A stretch of 64,000 nucleotides of DNA from Paragyromitra xinjiangensis (GCA_038503065.1 JBCAMK010000020.1:1240001-1304000); one strand, 5' to 3'; positions 20,646 through 32,365 are shown, counted from the first letter of the stretch. Numbers and translations: made by a program. Notes: generated by a model from the sequence alone, not told the origin.

Positions 20646-21471
20646 CTACAAGACCGCAAAATACGTTATGACCCCCACAAACACAGCACTAACAGCATAC
20701 CCCACCCTTACCAAAGGACCCGAAGCATTCACCGTAATCTGATTAATATTCGTATTCGAATTCGACCCCCCACCCGACCCCGTCCCCGTAGCCGTAGCCG
20801 TCCCCACACCCGTAGTCCCCGTCCCCGTCACCGCCCCCGCAGTCGCCGCCGTCGTCCCCACCTTCGTAACCGAACTCCTCTTAAACGAATACGTACTAGT
20901 CGCAGCCTACACCCATCAGCACGATCCCACGACCCCCAAAGAGCACCTACACTGGTAACAGCCAACGTATCCGCGCCCCCAGCCGTCTCGGTCGTAATCC
21001 CACCCTCCAAACACATCTCCCCAAACCCGAACGTCTCCCTATTGGCATACCCCACCAACCCGCTCTCGCAGCAAAAATACATTGCCGCATACTCACTCGC
21101 CCACAACGTCCACGTCGGATCCGCACAAATCTGTGCAGGACGTGGATGTCCTACGTCTCCGCCACAGTACTTATCTCCTGTTATTGTTAGCTAGTGTAGG
21201 TGTAGGAGAGGGGGAGGTGGGTACCGGGTGGACAGCACATTACGTCGCCTGTGATACTGCCAGCGACGCATGTTGTGCCGGGGGGACAACAGGCGTTTTG
21301 GCCGGGGAAGGTGGTGCTTGATTGGCAGGATTGAAGCCCGGGGGGACAGGTGGGTGTGCGGAGGGCCCAGCCGCCGTTGAGGCTTACTTGGCGTTTTTGA
21401 GGGGTGGAGAGGGCGGGGAGGAGGGTTGCTGTTGTGAGGGTTAGGTGGAGGAGGGTGAGGAGTAGGTTCAT
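20646..21471 (-). CDS. Secreted Cys-rich, GPI-anchored cell-surface protein (244 aa)
   Basis: Three exons on the minus strand: 21471-21225, 21177-20951 and 20906-20646 (735 nt, in frame). Signal peptide at residues 1-22 (MNLLLTLLHLTLTTATLLPA). The mature part has pairs of Cys in CPPGLQSC, NACCPPGTTC and VMCCPPG, then CGG, ICADPTWTLW, FCCESG and EMCLEGG. A Ser/Thr/Gly low-complexity stretch (TGTGTTGVGTATATGTGSGGG-type) follows. A hydrophobic C-terminal tail (VGYAVSAVFVGVITYFAVL) is typical of a GPI-attachment signal after small residues. The CCPPG arrangement is common in fungal wall proteins and effectors. Location: cell surface; function unknown. The joint after CCPPG restores the conserved spacing. 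Confidence 0.87.
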
Positions 21472-22352
21472 GTTGGGCTGTGGGGGATTAGGTTATGGAA
21501 GATGGGAGGAGGCTTGCCGCGAGTAGAGGCTGGTTTTATTATTTGGTATTTGCTTATTTAGGGGATCGCTAAGTTCCGTGGAGGTTTCCGAGCGTCGCGT
21601 GTGGGTTGTACGAGAAGGGGTGTGTGGCTGGCGGCGTAATCTAATGAGTGTTTGGGTTTGGTACGGGAATTCGGTTAAGGCTGTCCTTAATGGATTCGGC
21701 GGTCTTATTTGTTGGGATGTCAATGATCTGACCTGAGATTTTCTTTCCTAGATCTCACTAATAGTTAAGCCTTAGAGTTACGGACTGGATATCTAGTCTG
21801 CGTTCTAACAAAGTAAACAAAAACACGAATCTCTTCTCCAATTACAAGTCGAGTGACAATTAATCACAAATATAACTCCCTAGCCATGCTAAGCTTTCAC
21901 CACATAGCCACCCCTGTGTCGCATCGGCAATTAAGCTCACCGCCAAGACAGAATGTTCCAGTTGCTTCATGCGTTGATGCTATTAATAGCAATAAACGCG
22001 TTTGAAAATGCAGTTGTGAATTGGAGCGAGTTTCAGGACATGCAGGAAGTGCTTGGACCCCAGGCAATAGGTGGCTTTGGTCGTGTTGCCGTACTTGACA
22101 ATAAAGCTTTTAAGATTGACTTATCTCCTATTTCTGTACTACTAAATACATGTAAGTAGGTCTATTGAACTCCACCAAATTGTTGGTACTAAAAATCCCT
22201 AGCCTTGGACATATTCGGTGAATCTGAACCAGTCCTTTTATTGCAATCTAGGTATAATATAACCGAAAATCTATCAAACACTCTACCAAAAACCCCCACA
22301 TCCTCACCAATCCCCACACCCACCCACCCCGCATCTAGACCAACCCCCACAC
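21472..22352. other. Intergenic, possible tiny frame
   Basis: Upstream of the GPI-protein gene. A plus-strand frame at 21953-22159 (68 codons, hydrophobic start MFQLLHALMLLIAINAF) could be a small secreted peptide, but nothing supports it further. Confidence 0.35.
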
Positions 22353-23131
22353 CTACGCCAACACCCTCCCCGCCTCCTCCTCCGCCACCGGATCCTTAAA
22401 AACCCCACCCAACAAAAACGCCGGCTCCTCCACACTATGATGATTATACCTACACCCAATTAGCGCGATCCCACAACCCCACAACCCCACAAGAGCACTC
22501 ACGTCAACGTCGCAATCCCTCCCGGCTCCAAAATCATCTGTATAGGGAACCCCAACCCCAACCCTAACCACCGCTTCGTAAACGCCCTCAACAAATGTCC
22601 ATGAGAAACCAACAATACATCCACACCCTTCCCACCACGCACCCACGGTCCCTGCAGCTCCTTAATCCTCCTAATCAACTCGTCGAGCCTCTGCGTCACC
22701 TCCTCCGGACTCTCCCCTTTACTCCCGTCCTCCCCGTCCTCGCACCCGTCGAGCCAGATGTCGAACGGTCGCTCAAGATCTAATCCCCGGCTTTTCCGGT
22801 CCTGGCAGATTTGAGCGGGATACATGCCCTCGTATCGACCGTATGCCCATTCCGCGAGGGCGGGTTCGGTGGTGATGGATACGTGGGGGGGTGTAGAGGA
22901 TGGGAAGAGGAGGGAGAAGGTTCGTTGGGCGCGGACGCGCGGGGAGATGAAGATGTGTGAGAGACGGGAGGGGTCGATGAGGCGGCCGGGACCGAGGAGG
23001 GAGCGGGAGGAGGAGAGGACTTGGGATTCGCCACGAGGGGTTAGTGGGATTTCGGTCGTGCCGGTGTGGCGGCCGTTGATGGTCCATTCGGTTTCGCCAT
23101 GGCGGGCGAGAAAGACGCGGGGGGTGGTCAT
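22353..23131 (-). CDS. SHB17: Sedoheptulose-1,7-bisphosphatase, histidine phosphatase superfamily (241 aa)
   Basis: Two exons on the minus strand: 23131-22503 and 22449-22353 (726 nt, in frame). It is a phosphoglycerate-mutase-fold phosphatase: catalytic ARHGETEW with the phospho-acceptor His, then TGTTEIPLTPRGE, SPRVRAQRT, the EWAYGRYEG block, RPFDIWLDGCEDGE, and the second catalytic His in LLVSHGHLLR. The block order and the C-terminal GGIATLT-YNHHSVEEPAFLL agree with yeast Shb17, which removes the C1 phosphate of sedoheptulose-1,7-bisphosphate in riboneogenesis. The intron falls inside the final TLTYNHH motif, so the spliced product restores it. Cytosolic. The first ATG at 23131 matches the family start. 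Confidence 0.92.
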
Positions 23132-24286
23132 TGTTGTGATGGGAGGTGGAGGAGTGGAGGGGAGGATGGAGGGGTTGTTTAGCGGGGTCTTGGTGGGTTA
23201 GGGTTTGTGGGCTTGGCGATGAGTTTATTTGAGCTGTGGCGGTGGAAGTCTGGATGCGAGATTGGTGTTAGCTTAGGTAGGTAAGTCTCATTAGGTTGAC
23301 AGTATTTTAAATATACGACTTTACAGATTGCAGTCTTCATCATCATGTATCATCACTCGGTAATTGATGCCTCAGACATGAAATGTTGTATATACGTGGT
23401 CCTACCCGCCTAAGCATCTATACCGGAAGGCAAGAGGTCTGTAACCAGCCCGGCAAGCCTCTGAGTTAGATACACTATATCTACAATACATGCATCAACA
23501 GGAGGAACACCGTTTTCACATCTCACAGTACTTCTCTGCTTCTACTCCTTTATCACCCTGCCTTCTGTATAAAAATTATACGTAACACATCGTTGGTCCA
23601 CGGTCCTAATACAGTGTCGCAGCTGGCACTTGAAGTAACAAAAATAATCTAAATAGCGTGAGGCAGACTTTCTGCTAGTGCTCATCTCACTGTTATGTTG
23701 TCATTCAACCGAGGGACGCCTAAATCGTTGGTTAAAAGAATCAGCGCCAAGTATCCCTCGAACAGAATGTGGTGTGTAACTATTGAGACTACGAGGTAGA
23801 ATAATCCCTTCTCTGCAATGGAAAATTAATGTCAAACCCTCACGGTAGAATACGAGGCAAGGAGCTACCAGCAAGTCCTTTAGTTATTCCAAACTTTAGT
23901 CTGACTATCTGCAGGCTCAAATCGAATTCACTAGAACGATTTTAAACGCTCCTAAGAGCTCGTCGCAGCTAACAGTAGCTCCAATTCCCGAAGAAAGTTC
24001 TTTAAGGGTTTACCCCAACACTAACCCAGACTCCTTACAAACAGACAATCATAGACCCTATCCCCTCCTACTATATAGTCCCACTAAACTCCCTTCTGCT
24101 CCACTCCTCAAATCCCCTCCTCAAATCCCCTCCAAACCCTAACCCACTGTCGAATCTATTAATAGACTTCAGCCTCACGATCCCTGCCTAATCCCCGCCA
24201 CTGCCGAAGTCCAATCGCCGCCACATCAGCTAGCTACCAGCTCAACCCTTCAATTCCCCACCTTTCTCCTCCCCACCCTCACTACG
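23132..24286. other. Intergenic, divergent promoter region
   Basis: Between SHB17 and the phosphatase gene. C-rich leader just before 24287. No other feature seen. Confidence 0.5.
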
Positions 24287-25566
24287 ATGTCCTACCGAAC
24301 GTCTCCCGACCAACTAAACGAAATCTACCCCAACCTCTACCTCGGCGAGTACGTTCTCTGACCCCCACCTCCCCCTCACCTCCCCTCCACGTACTAACCC
24401 TCGCAGCCTCACTGCCGCAGAATCCCCACACGTCCTAGAAGCTTACGCCATAACCCACATAATCTCACTAACAACGCACCGACCCAAAATCCCCCCATCC
24501 CTCCAAATCACGAAAAAACACTTCCGGATCCGCGATAACACAACCTCCAACATCCTCGGCGTGCTACCAGAGTGTATATCGCGACTAGAGTATATCCTCG
24601 GTGATGAGGATGGTGGGGTGGATGCGCTGGGGAGGCGGAGGAGGGTTTTGGTGCATTGTAGGATGGGGATGAGTCGGAGTGGGGGGGCGGTGGTTGCTTA
24701 TGGTGAGTTGTCTTCTGGGGGAGAGGGTGAAGGAGAAGGGATGAGGGAGGGAGGGCTAACAGAGGGCAGTGATGAAGTTTGCGGGGTGTCCGGCGGGGGT
24801 GGCGTTGGATTATGTTAGGCAGATGAGACCAATTGTTCATCCGAATAGAGCGTTTATGGCCCAGCTGGAGCTGTGGGGGGCTTGTGCGTATGATACGAGC
24901 TTTTTGGAGGATCATGGGAAGTATGTGTTGCCGGAGGCGGCGGAGGCGGATATGGATGTTGATGTTGGGGAGGGGGTGGATGTGGAGAGTGTAGAGGGTA
25001 GTGGCGAGGCTAGCGAGGAAGAAGAAGAGGTAGACGAAGAAACCCTATTAATGAGGGCGTTAGAGATGAGTTTAGCCGGAGAAGAGAGCACAGCAGGGGT
25101 ATGGGCTGGTGAGGTAGCGGAGGAAGTTCAGAGTGTAGAGACGGCAACAGATGTGGAGATGGAGGAGACATTCATAGATGCTCTTTCGGAGATACCCCTA
25201 GACGCAATTATTCCTCCACTGGCTTCGGCTCCTGCCCTCCTGGTTTTACCAACGCAGGTCCTCACTGCTACAGATGACGATACCAGCATAGTTGATCCTT
25301 CCTCATTGCTGAGCCTACTCCCATCATCACCACGTGACAAGGTTGAAGAGGATACGGTACGAATGCAGCTGGAAGAGCGACGGAGGCAGATAGAAGAGAA
25401 GCTACATGATGTGGGGATAACGAAAGTGGAGAAGGGGAAGGGGAAAGAGGAGCCGGCGGAGGTGAAGGAGGAGTGGGGTATGGTGGTTATGAGGGATGGA
25501 ATGAAGAGGTGTTTTGAGGAGTGTTTGAAGGATGTGGAGGAGGAGTTGGCAGTTAGAGTTGCGTGA
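24287..25566 (+). CDS. Dual-specificity protein phosphatase with C-terminal ubiquitin-interacting motif (384 aa)
   Basis: Three exons: 24287-24348, 24407-24702 and 24770-25566 (1155 nt, in frame). N-terminal catalytic domain (about residues 8-165): EIYPNLYLGDLTAAES, THIISLTTH, the general-acid region FRIRDNTTSNI, and the P-loop VHCRMGMSRSG (C-x5-R at about residue 104), followed by VALDYVRQMRPIVHPN. These define the cysteine-based DSP fold; the substrate is a phosphoprotein or other phosphate ester. After an acidic linker, EETLLMRALEMSL (about residues 208-220) fits the ubiquitin-interacting motif (acidic run, hydrophobic, A, hydrophobic, S). The C-terminal third is acidic with a predicted coiled coil (MQLEERRRQIEEKL). 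A DSP with a UIM is unusual. Exons 2 and 3 join as AYVMKFAGCP, restoring the helix after the P-loop. Confidence 0.9.
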
Positions 25567-25838
25567 GGGTGGTTGTGGGATAGTGGGCGTTTTGAGTTTT
25601 TGGTTGTAAGAGGCCGGTTGTTGGGTATCTTGGTGTGAGTTTATGGGAGTTTCTGTGGGTGTTTGTGCTTGATGGTATATCAATGGGTTTTGTATGCTCC
25701 GTTCAATACTGATGAATAGATGTTGGTGTAAGATCTGTTAGAGATTGCCTTAACTCCAGTTTGTTGTATCACATCTACAGCACACAAATATGAACTCAAC
25801 TGATATTGACCTCAACTGATATTAACATTAACTACTCT

Positions 25839-26744
25839 TCAACACTTTACATTAAACTTATAATAACTCTCCACCCCAAACACTCGAACTTTCTCTCTCT
25901 TCCTATACTGTCCCACCAACCACTGCATATTATACTTCCCATTCCCATTCTTCTCACACAACATCCAACACAACATCTCTTCAATCGTCACCTCAACCCC
26001 TTTCTTCTTCGCCCACGCAATAATCCTACTCTCCCACTCCACCTCCCCACTATACGCTGCATACCCACCACTATCTTTATTTTCCCCCGTAGACTCAAAA
26101 AACCCCATCGCCATCTGTCGCCACATCGTCGCGCCCTGTCCAATCGCCTTAACCGCATCAATCGTGCTGCGCTTATTGACCAACCGCACTTTACCCATTT
26201 CTCGCGTAGGCGACTCCGACATGAATCCCCCTGGAAATCGAGCAGGTGACATGATCTCGTTCGGTTTAACTGGCTTGCCCAATTGTACCGGCGTTGCTTC
26301 TGACGCTTCGCTAGATTGTGTGCCCTCGAGTGGTTTTTGTTCGGAAGTCTCGGATTCCGATATCGACATGGAGCGTCTTGGATCTACTTCTGCCTCTTGG
26401 CCGTCTGTGTCCCTTTCGCCGTCTACATCTCTTTCACCTTCACCTTCACTCTCTATGTCCCCTTCACCATCTTCCAGCATCATCTCTTCCCTATCCAACA
26501 CACCCTCCCGCTTTGGCACCGCCGGCGGTGGCTGCGCCTTTAGTACCGCGACCAAATATTGAATCTCCTTCCTCGCACCATTAAACCTCTTCGTCAAGAT
26601 CCCAACCTCAGCTCGTAACCGTCGGATCTCACGAACGTAAGAATCCTTCTCTCGATACCAATCGACCTCAATAGCCTGAAGCTTCTGAGTAGTCGCGGTG
26701 TACGTACCCACCCTATTAATCGACCTGCGTTGTTGCGCGCCCAT
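25839..26744 (-). CDS. Coiled-coil, acidic hypothetical protein (301 aa)
   Basis: Single-exon 301-residue protein. Residues about 15-75 form a predicted helix with basic and Leu positions (WYREKDSYVREIRRLRAEV, LTKRFNGARKEIQYLVAVL). Then comes an acidic Glu/Asp/Gly stretch (DGEGDIESEGEGERDVDG, about 90-125), a Ser/Glu-rich linker, and a C-terminal half with helical and Trp-containing segments (ATMWRQMAMGFF, EWESRIIAWAKKKGVEVTI). No enzyme motif or membrane segment. No family recognised; a DNA- or chromatin-associated role is possible from the layout but only inferred. The start is the first ATG. The 3' end faces the phosphatase gene about 270 bp away (convergent). Confidence 0.72.
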   Translation of the reverse strand: MGAQQRRSINRVGTYTATTQKLQAIEVDWYREKDSYVREIRRLRAEVGILTKRFNGARKEIQYLVAVLKAQPPPAVPKREGVLDREEMMLEDGEGDIESEGEGERDVDGERDTDGQEAEVDPRRSMSISESETSEQKPLEGTQSSEASEATPVQLGKPVKPNEIMSPARFPGGFMSESPTREMGKVRLVNKRSTIDAVKAIGQGATMWRQMAMGFFESTGENKDSGGYAAYSGEVEWESRIIAWAKKKGVEVTIEEMLCWMLCEKNGNGKYNMQWLVGQYRKREKVRVFGVESYYKFNVKC

Positions 26745-28456
26745 GATGAATGAAGCTTGCGGGGGTAACTCCTGATTGGAAGATACCGATATCGTGAGAT
26801 ATTGTCGGTGGTGACAATAACTCGTGGCGACCGCGGATTGGTCGGTGTGTTCTGCAGTGGTGGTGTCGGGGTGTGGGTCGGTTGAGGAAGTGAGGTGGGT
26901 CGGAGGGTTATATGAGGTCGGATCCGATCGTGTGGTTCTTATCTGTGGGGGGAGGCGAGGTTTTACCGGGTAGGTTGTGGTGGGGTGCGTTGTGCATCTA
27001 GCCAGTTAGGTGGTGAGTGTAATCGTATGGTGGAGAGTGTCTAAATTTGAATATCGCGGATAAGGGATTCTATTTCGTCCTGATGTTCACTGTCGTACAG
27101 TAGTTGTTTTGCGGTATTCGGATATTCAACCTCCGTTGCCAATGCTTGCCGTAAAGTGCCGGCGTAGTTAAAAATAGAGTGGTGTTATTTTCCTATGGAG
27201 CTGACTGTGGTGATTACATTTCCAGAGGTTTCCGATCGCTTTGGGATTTTGTGTTCGATTTCTAGTCATGTATTATCACTCGATATGGTAGTGCCGTTAG
27301 TACCGAATACGAAACTCTATTAACCGAGAGCGCACCGGAAAGATTCTCATTCATATAAGTCTCGATAATGGGAAACGCTCCATTTTTGGAACCTCACCGA
27401 TCCCAAGAATTGATATCCTCCTGTATGTTGTGCCGATCCTAAAAGTATTCCTATATCGGATATAAGGATGATTGGTGGTGAAAGGTAACGACTGGATAGG
27501 ATTCTACTATCCTATTTATAGATCCCTGAGATGTGACTTCCGGTATGAGCATCTTGGAATTCGTGCATGATTTTGTCCCTACCGAATGGCCGCCGAAATT
27601 CAAGTGCATCCCTGCTGGAAAATGCCAAGAAGCTTGGTTCCGTATTCCCGGACTGTCGGAGTATATATTCTTAAAAAGCTTTTGGCCAGGAGTAGAGATT
27701 GATATTGGATAGATCGAGTTTTTTCTCTCTAAAGTTGGTTTTCGGTGAGCTTGGTGCACGAGTTGATTACTGTGATGTGGTAATATTCGAGAGCTTTGAT
27801 CGATGAAAAATGCAGGACAGGGGGCTGAAAGCCGTGGAAAAGTATAGTGCCCAGCCTCTGGGACGTTTGGTTGTCCTTAGTGGTGTTGGCGGGGTTAAAT
27901 AAGTCTGTTTGGTGTTCTAGTGGTTGGAAGTTCCCTTGCTGCCGCTTGTCTCGTTCCCCCTCTGATTTCTGTACTGTGTAACAATTTCGTATTCACAGCA
28001 TTGGTTATATTGGGGTCCGTGGTCGGGATATTTGCCATTGTTGGCGCGTGACTAGATTGATATCTGTCGGGGTTTAGTCGGCAGCTGCATGAATTATCAC
28101 TCGATTATGTTCCGGTATGCATTCTCTGAGGCTCGCTCTCTAATATACTCTATTCAAGTCAGTCTTTGGAGCTGATTACTAGCTTGCCTGTGTCCGCAGG
28201 ATAATAGCTCGAACCTGAAACTTTCAAGATTGACAGTCAAATGCAGAATGTCAGATGTCTCTGGCAATCCCATCTTGAAGATAATCTCGTTGCTTTAATA
28301 GTAGGGTCTTCTCAGACCTGATCTTTCTCTTCCTACAACTCACTTAAAGTATTTTCAACACGGTATAAGCTTCACAATCGCATATTCCTCGCTAACTTAA
28401 GATTCGTTAGTACCTCAAAAATTCGCAAGCTCAAAAAGCACCCAGCTCTACTAACA
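26745..28456. other. Long intergenic stretch, no gene seen
   Basis: 1.7 kb with only short motif-free frames. A minus-strand frame at 27451-27759 shows no recognisable content. Confidence 0.5.
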
Positions 28457-29050
28457 ATGGATCAGACAAGCCCCTCACACGGTTCGGTTTTGGATTATTT
28501 CCAAGTCCCTGATACAACTGCGATAAATAATCTAACCGTGCCAAAGGGTTCGCAGGACGGGTCAAACAGTGAGAATGATAATAGATCTCAAGAAGGCATT
28601 GATACACCTCGCACCACTCGGGTCTGGCGTTCACTGATAGTTCCATCACCACAAGATCCAGGTGCTGATCCAGCCCCTTCTTCCGTTCGTGACGGTGCAC
28701 GTCCTAGGGTTCGATGGGCTGACGAGGACTGTGGTGCTCCAGTTTATACTACCGATCCAGACGGAATTGTGGGACTGTCCAATACCCATCCCCGACCGCT
28801 AATTCCACTACGTAGGCGGCTTGACTTGAGACGTGCTAATTCTATGCCCCCTAATAGGCAACCTCCTGGCTATGGTGCTATGCCAGCTCCGGTTTACGTT
28901 TCTCCTGCTGGTCTAGCGCCTCCGGTCCAGCGCGAGGCCCCAGATGCGATCCCTGCTAGGCGTAGGCGTGATCGGTTGCGTGGGCTTGGGTCAAAGCTGG
29001 TGGCTAAGATCAAAAAGTTGACTAGGAGATCTGATGGTCCTGACGCCTGA
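28457..29050 (+). CDS. Hypothetical Pro/Arg-rich protein (197 aa)
   Basis: Single-exon 197-residue frame preceded by an AT-rich leader. The first 80 residues are Ser/Asp/Gln-rich. The middle contains PRVRWADEDCG and PLRRRLDLRRANSMPPNRQPP. The C-terminus is strongly basic (PARRRRDRLRGLGSK, then LVAKIKKLTRRS). No membrane segment and no known domain. It could be a small nucleic-acid-binding protein by composition, which is inference. The ATG at 28457 is the first in frame. Confidence 0.6.
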   Translation: MDQTSPSHGSVLDYFQVPDTTAINNLTVPKGSQDGSNSENDNRSQEGIDTPRTTRVWRSLIVPSPQDPGADPAPSSVRDGARPRVRWADEDCGAPVYTTDPDGIVGLSNTHPRPLIPLRRRLDLRRANSMPPNRQPPGYGAMPAPVYVSPAGLAPPVQREAPDAIPARRRRDRLRGLGSKLVAKIKKLTRRSDGPDA

Positions 29051-30742
29051 TTTGGGAGTGACAGTGTAGCTCTGGTGGGTGATGATGACGATTGATTGAT
29101 TGACTGATAATTCATACACGCATCTAGCTCCTTGTGTTATGGCGGTGGTGATGCTGACGATGTAATAGTTTGCAATATTTTTGATCGTCGTTGTTTATGC
29201 CCCTTCCGATCCTTTTCATCTTAGTCTCCCTCCTTAGCTGGTTTCAGCTCGGGACATTCTCTTTTGCTTGATTTTTTCTCTAATTTTTCGATGGTAGTTG
29301 GTATTGATTTCTTTTGGATGTCGATAATAGGAGGCGGCCCGGTTCTTCGGGCTCCCATTTATTAGGTATCGGAATAACGAATGATATCCTAGGTTTGCAA
29401 GCTGAAAAGTAGTATAGGGGATGCAGGAATTTTGATCGAAACTGATGGCTATGGCGAAGAGCAGCGCATGTATACTAACCCCGAGAGTTTCTAGTTTTCT
29501 TGCTACTCGCACCTTCAATATCTACCGGTTAGAAAGACCTACTACAATTATACCACGGTATAGCTAGTGATTTGGTAGCACTTGGAGCTCCCCCACCCGG
29601 GGTAGATTGTGGTAGATGAGTTGGTAAAGTCTTGACTCGTTCGATTCTGCGTGAATGGAGTTTCATGGTAGCTTCGTTAATTCTGACACATTTATCGGTT
29701 AGCTTGTCCATGTTGCGGAGTGATATTACAAGCTTTAGGCTTACATTCGGTTTGGGTCTGTTGTTTTGGTCCCACTATTGGTTAGTTTATCACCGGGGGT
29801 GGCTGTTGGTGGTGTGCTCTCGGGTTGGGCGGAGTCTGACCGTAAGTTGGGCCCCCGGTGAAGATGTGTTATGTTCTCAGAAGGTAGCAGTAGTTTTTGT
29901 TGAAAGTAAAGATTTGTACGAGCAGAAAGATCACTGATTCTTATTGCCTGATGATGAACATTGAAAGAGAAAGAGAAGGTAAAGTACAATAAATAGAAAA
30001 TGACCCCGCAACTAGTGTTTCCTTGAGCCTCAACAACGCTAGTCCATCACGTGCATAAAAGCACTTCATGACAGTTTTTTCCAACACCCCCAGCTGGGGG
30101 TTTCCGGGCTCATGGGTTAGTGAGACTTGGCTTGCGTTCATCGGAGTGGATTCCGTTATCGCTTCCATTTATTGCATACAGCTGTAAGGGAAGGGGCACA
30201 CATGTATTAGCAAGAATAAGTGATTTATTGCTGGGTGTGGTGGTAAATACTAGAACCAAAAAGGATTTGGAGAATTGGAAGTTAACGGCCCGCAGGATTC
30301 GTAGAATCAGAAGCGCCACCGGGCGATTTCATAGTTCTATTCGCGGGATTAATGTTACCCAGAATTTTCTTCTGCTCCATCGTATCGCCTAGTAGCCTGA
30401 AAATCCTCTACGCAATCAATTAAGGGTGTGTTTGGGTACTTGTCTTCTAAGGAAACTTCGTGGATGATAAAAGTTTCCTGTATGGGGTCCTCGCTTTTCG
30501 CTTTTTATCAGCTTTTCTGGCTTGTATTTGGTAGTTTGGATACTATGTCTGGAGGAAATTACACCGTAAGGGAAAATGATGTGAATGGGGAACTCTAGCC
30601 ACGATTGCCAAAAATATTTGGATTCGAGTGATGGTGGATGCTAGGGATGAAGTTACCCGGTTGAACCTAATGGTGGCTAACAAAGCCTCCCTTCAGACCC
30701 AGGCTCGCAGGTGACTATCTTCTTTCCTAACGGTCATCTACA
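29051..30742. other. Gene-poor stretch upstream of LSM2
   Basis: A minus-strand frame at 29529-29711 reads LTDKCVRINEATMKLHSRR and might be a fragment of a gag-type ORF, but this is too weak to call. The last 300 bp are the LSM2 promoter. Confidence 0.4.
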
Positions 30743-31333
30743 ATGCTTTTCTATAGGTAAGTGACTTCTCTACCTTGCATCTAGGCCCGGACAAACTGAT
30801 ATTTTGCCATCTAGCCTCTTTAAGACGCTTATCGACCATGAGGTATTTACTTCCACCAGACAACGGTTTTCTTGACTTATATATAATACTGCCAGATCAC
30901 TATCGAATGCAAGAACAACGTGTCGATCCGCGGGATCTTGAAGTCTGTTGATCAATGGTTGAATATGAAACTCGATCAGATCAGGATCATCAACGATGCT
31001 GGGAGCCCAGACTTGGTTTGTCTACGCCCAAGTATCGAGAGGATTGGCTGTTGCTGACAGTGTAAGTGAGCACTGCAGTATTTTATCAAGAGTGTTTTCA
31101 TCAGAGGAAATGTCGTGAGGTACATTTACCTGCCTGCTCAGGGCGTTGATATGGCGTTGCTCCAAGACGCAACGAGAACTGGTAAGTTCGTTTTTCGTTT
31201 AGCGGATGTTGGGAGAGTTGGGAGAGTTGGGAGAGTTGGGCTGATGACGAGGATCGAACACATAGCTGCGAACGGCGGGGCTCAGCTTCCGGAAGTTAGG
31301 AACGCTCAGAGTTCCTCTTTCATTAGGAATTAG
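30743..31333 (+). CDS. LSM2: U6 snRNA-associated Sm-like protein LSm2
   Basis: Intron-dense gene. Exons: 30743-30756 (14 nt), 30815-30842 (28 nt), 30896-31015, 31091-31181 and 31266-31333 (321 nt in total, in frame; 106 aa). Product: MLFYS-LFKTLIDHE-ITIECKNNVSIRGILKSVDQWLN, then MKLDQIRI, then SVFIRGNVVRYIYLPA and MALLQDATR. These are the Sm1 and Sm2 blocks of LSm2, a ring subunit of LSm2-8 (U6 stability, splicing) and LSm1-7 (mRNA decapping). Between PDL and VFIRG, about four residues usual in LSm2 are missing. A strong GTAAGT at 31062 inside this intron suggests an extra micro-exon or alternative splicing that I could not place in frame. The last exon could instead be 31252-31265, giving 88 aa. 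The final intron has a 9-bp tandem repeat (GTTGGGAGA). Confidence 0.88.
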
Positions 31334-31710
31334 CTTGTTCAGCCGCACTAGAGCGGAAGGGTTTATCAATGAGGTTTGTGAGGTGGGATTGGGGGTACCA
31401 GCAGTTCGAATGATAGTGGTCTATCAGCATGTCGGCCTCAACCCTGAAGAATTTGGTGATATTGCGGTCTAAGCATGAACAGGAATGTTTTAATATATTT
31501 ACTTTTCATCAAAGGGTTTTATCATACCCCGAGCTTTAATTTTGATGATTGACGTGCACGCTCTAGAAATGGTAATCTTTTTAGCTTTCGCAACACAGCA
31601 GTCACAGGGCCAAGCCGCTGGAAGGATGAAATTGCTTCCTTGGCTCTATTGTCTCCATTCCCTCAACTTTACCCACAGCAAACGACCACCCCTAAACCGT
31701 ATATACGTTG

Positions 31711-31724
31711 TAGAACTAGAAGGT
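31711..31724 (+). repeat. Target-site duplication, left copy
   Basis: TAGAACTAGAAGGT, repeated at 32366-32379. The first bases of the right copy may merge with the (TAC)n tail, so the true length is 12-14 bp. Confidence 0.75.
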
Positions 31725-32365
31725 ATAGAGATGAAGGAAGCAGGAAAAGAAGAGAATACCCCTCAGAAGAATACAGAGCCAGGAGAGTTGAGAGGATTGG
31801 CAGCGTTGATGTGGTTGACGGAAAAGCGGAAAGAAGAGAAAAGAAAGGCCCCACCTAACGCCACAATACCGAGTTCGGCAAAACTCCCCGAGCAGGTCGC
31901 AGCAACCCCCATCTGCGAAACGAAGAAAACGGCAGAAAAACGGCGATTTATGGAAACGAACAGTAAAGTGGGGTGGGACCAAGTTAGGAGTAGGTTGGTA
32001 AAAAGGACTGGAAGGCAGCCAACGAAGACAGATATGCAGCAGTCAGCGTTGTTTGAAGGAGTGAGTGGAAATAAGGTGTTGTTGTTGCTGCCAGAAAGGG
32101 AGAGAGGAAAGGAGGGGTATATTTGTCGGGAAAGAAAGTACGAGGCAGATGGTTTTCGGTTTGGAGAATTTTATGCGAGAGTTGAGAGTTGAGGATTGTA
32201 GGCGGATATGGGAGAGCAGTGAATGGGAATGTTATGATGGAGAAGATTGAGAACGGGAAATTGGTTTTTGTTTTTGTGTTGTGTTTTGTTTTTGTTTTTG
32301 GTTATTTATCGTCATAACCCATAGGGTTGGATACGTAAATGAATTACTACTACTACTACTACTAC
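31725..32365 (+). mobile_element. Retroposed element with LINE 3' tail but unrelated body (641 bp)
   Basis: Bounded by the duplication at 31711-31724 / 32366-32379 and ending in (TAC)n. Its last about 60 bp are nearly identical to the 3' end of the LINE remnant at 58860-59163 (shared words include TCGTCATAACCCATAGGG and GGATACGTAAATGAATTAC). The body, however, does not code for the LINE C-terminus. An open frame runs to 32192 and reads on from host sequence, so its upstream part (from 31542) is an artefact of the junction. Codes inside the element include VGWDQVRSRLVKRTGRQ and KYEADGFRFGEFYARVES, not recognised. It may be the 3' end of another LINE or a non-autonomous partner using the same reverse transcriptase. 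Confidence 0.72.

Noticed and set aside
29529..29711. Possible LTR-retrotransposon gag fragment (LTDKCVRINEATMKLHSRR)
   Set aside because: No LTRs, protease, RT or integrase sequence nearby; similarity is too weak to support the call.
31542..31724. N-terminal part of the 216-codon frame ending at 32192
   Set aside because: This part is host sequence left of the target duplication and is joined to the element by chance.
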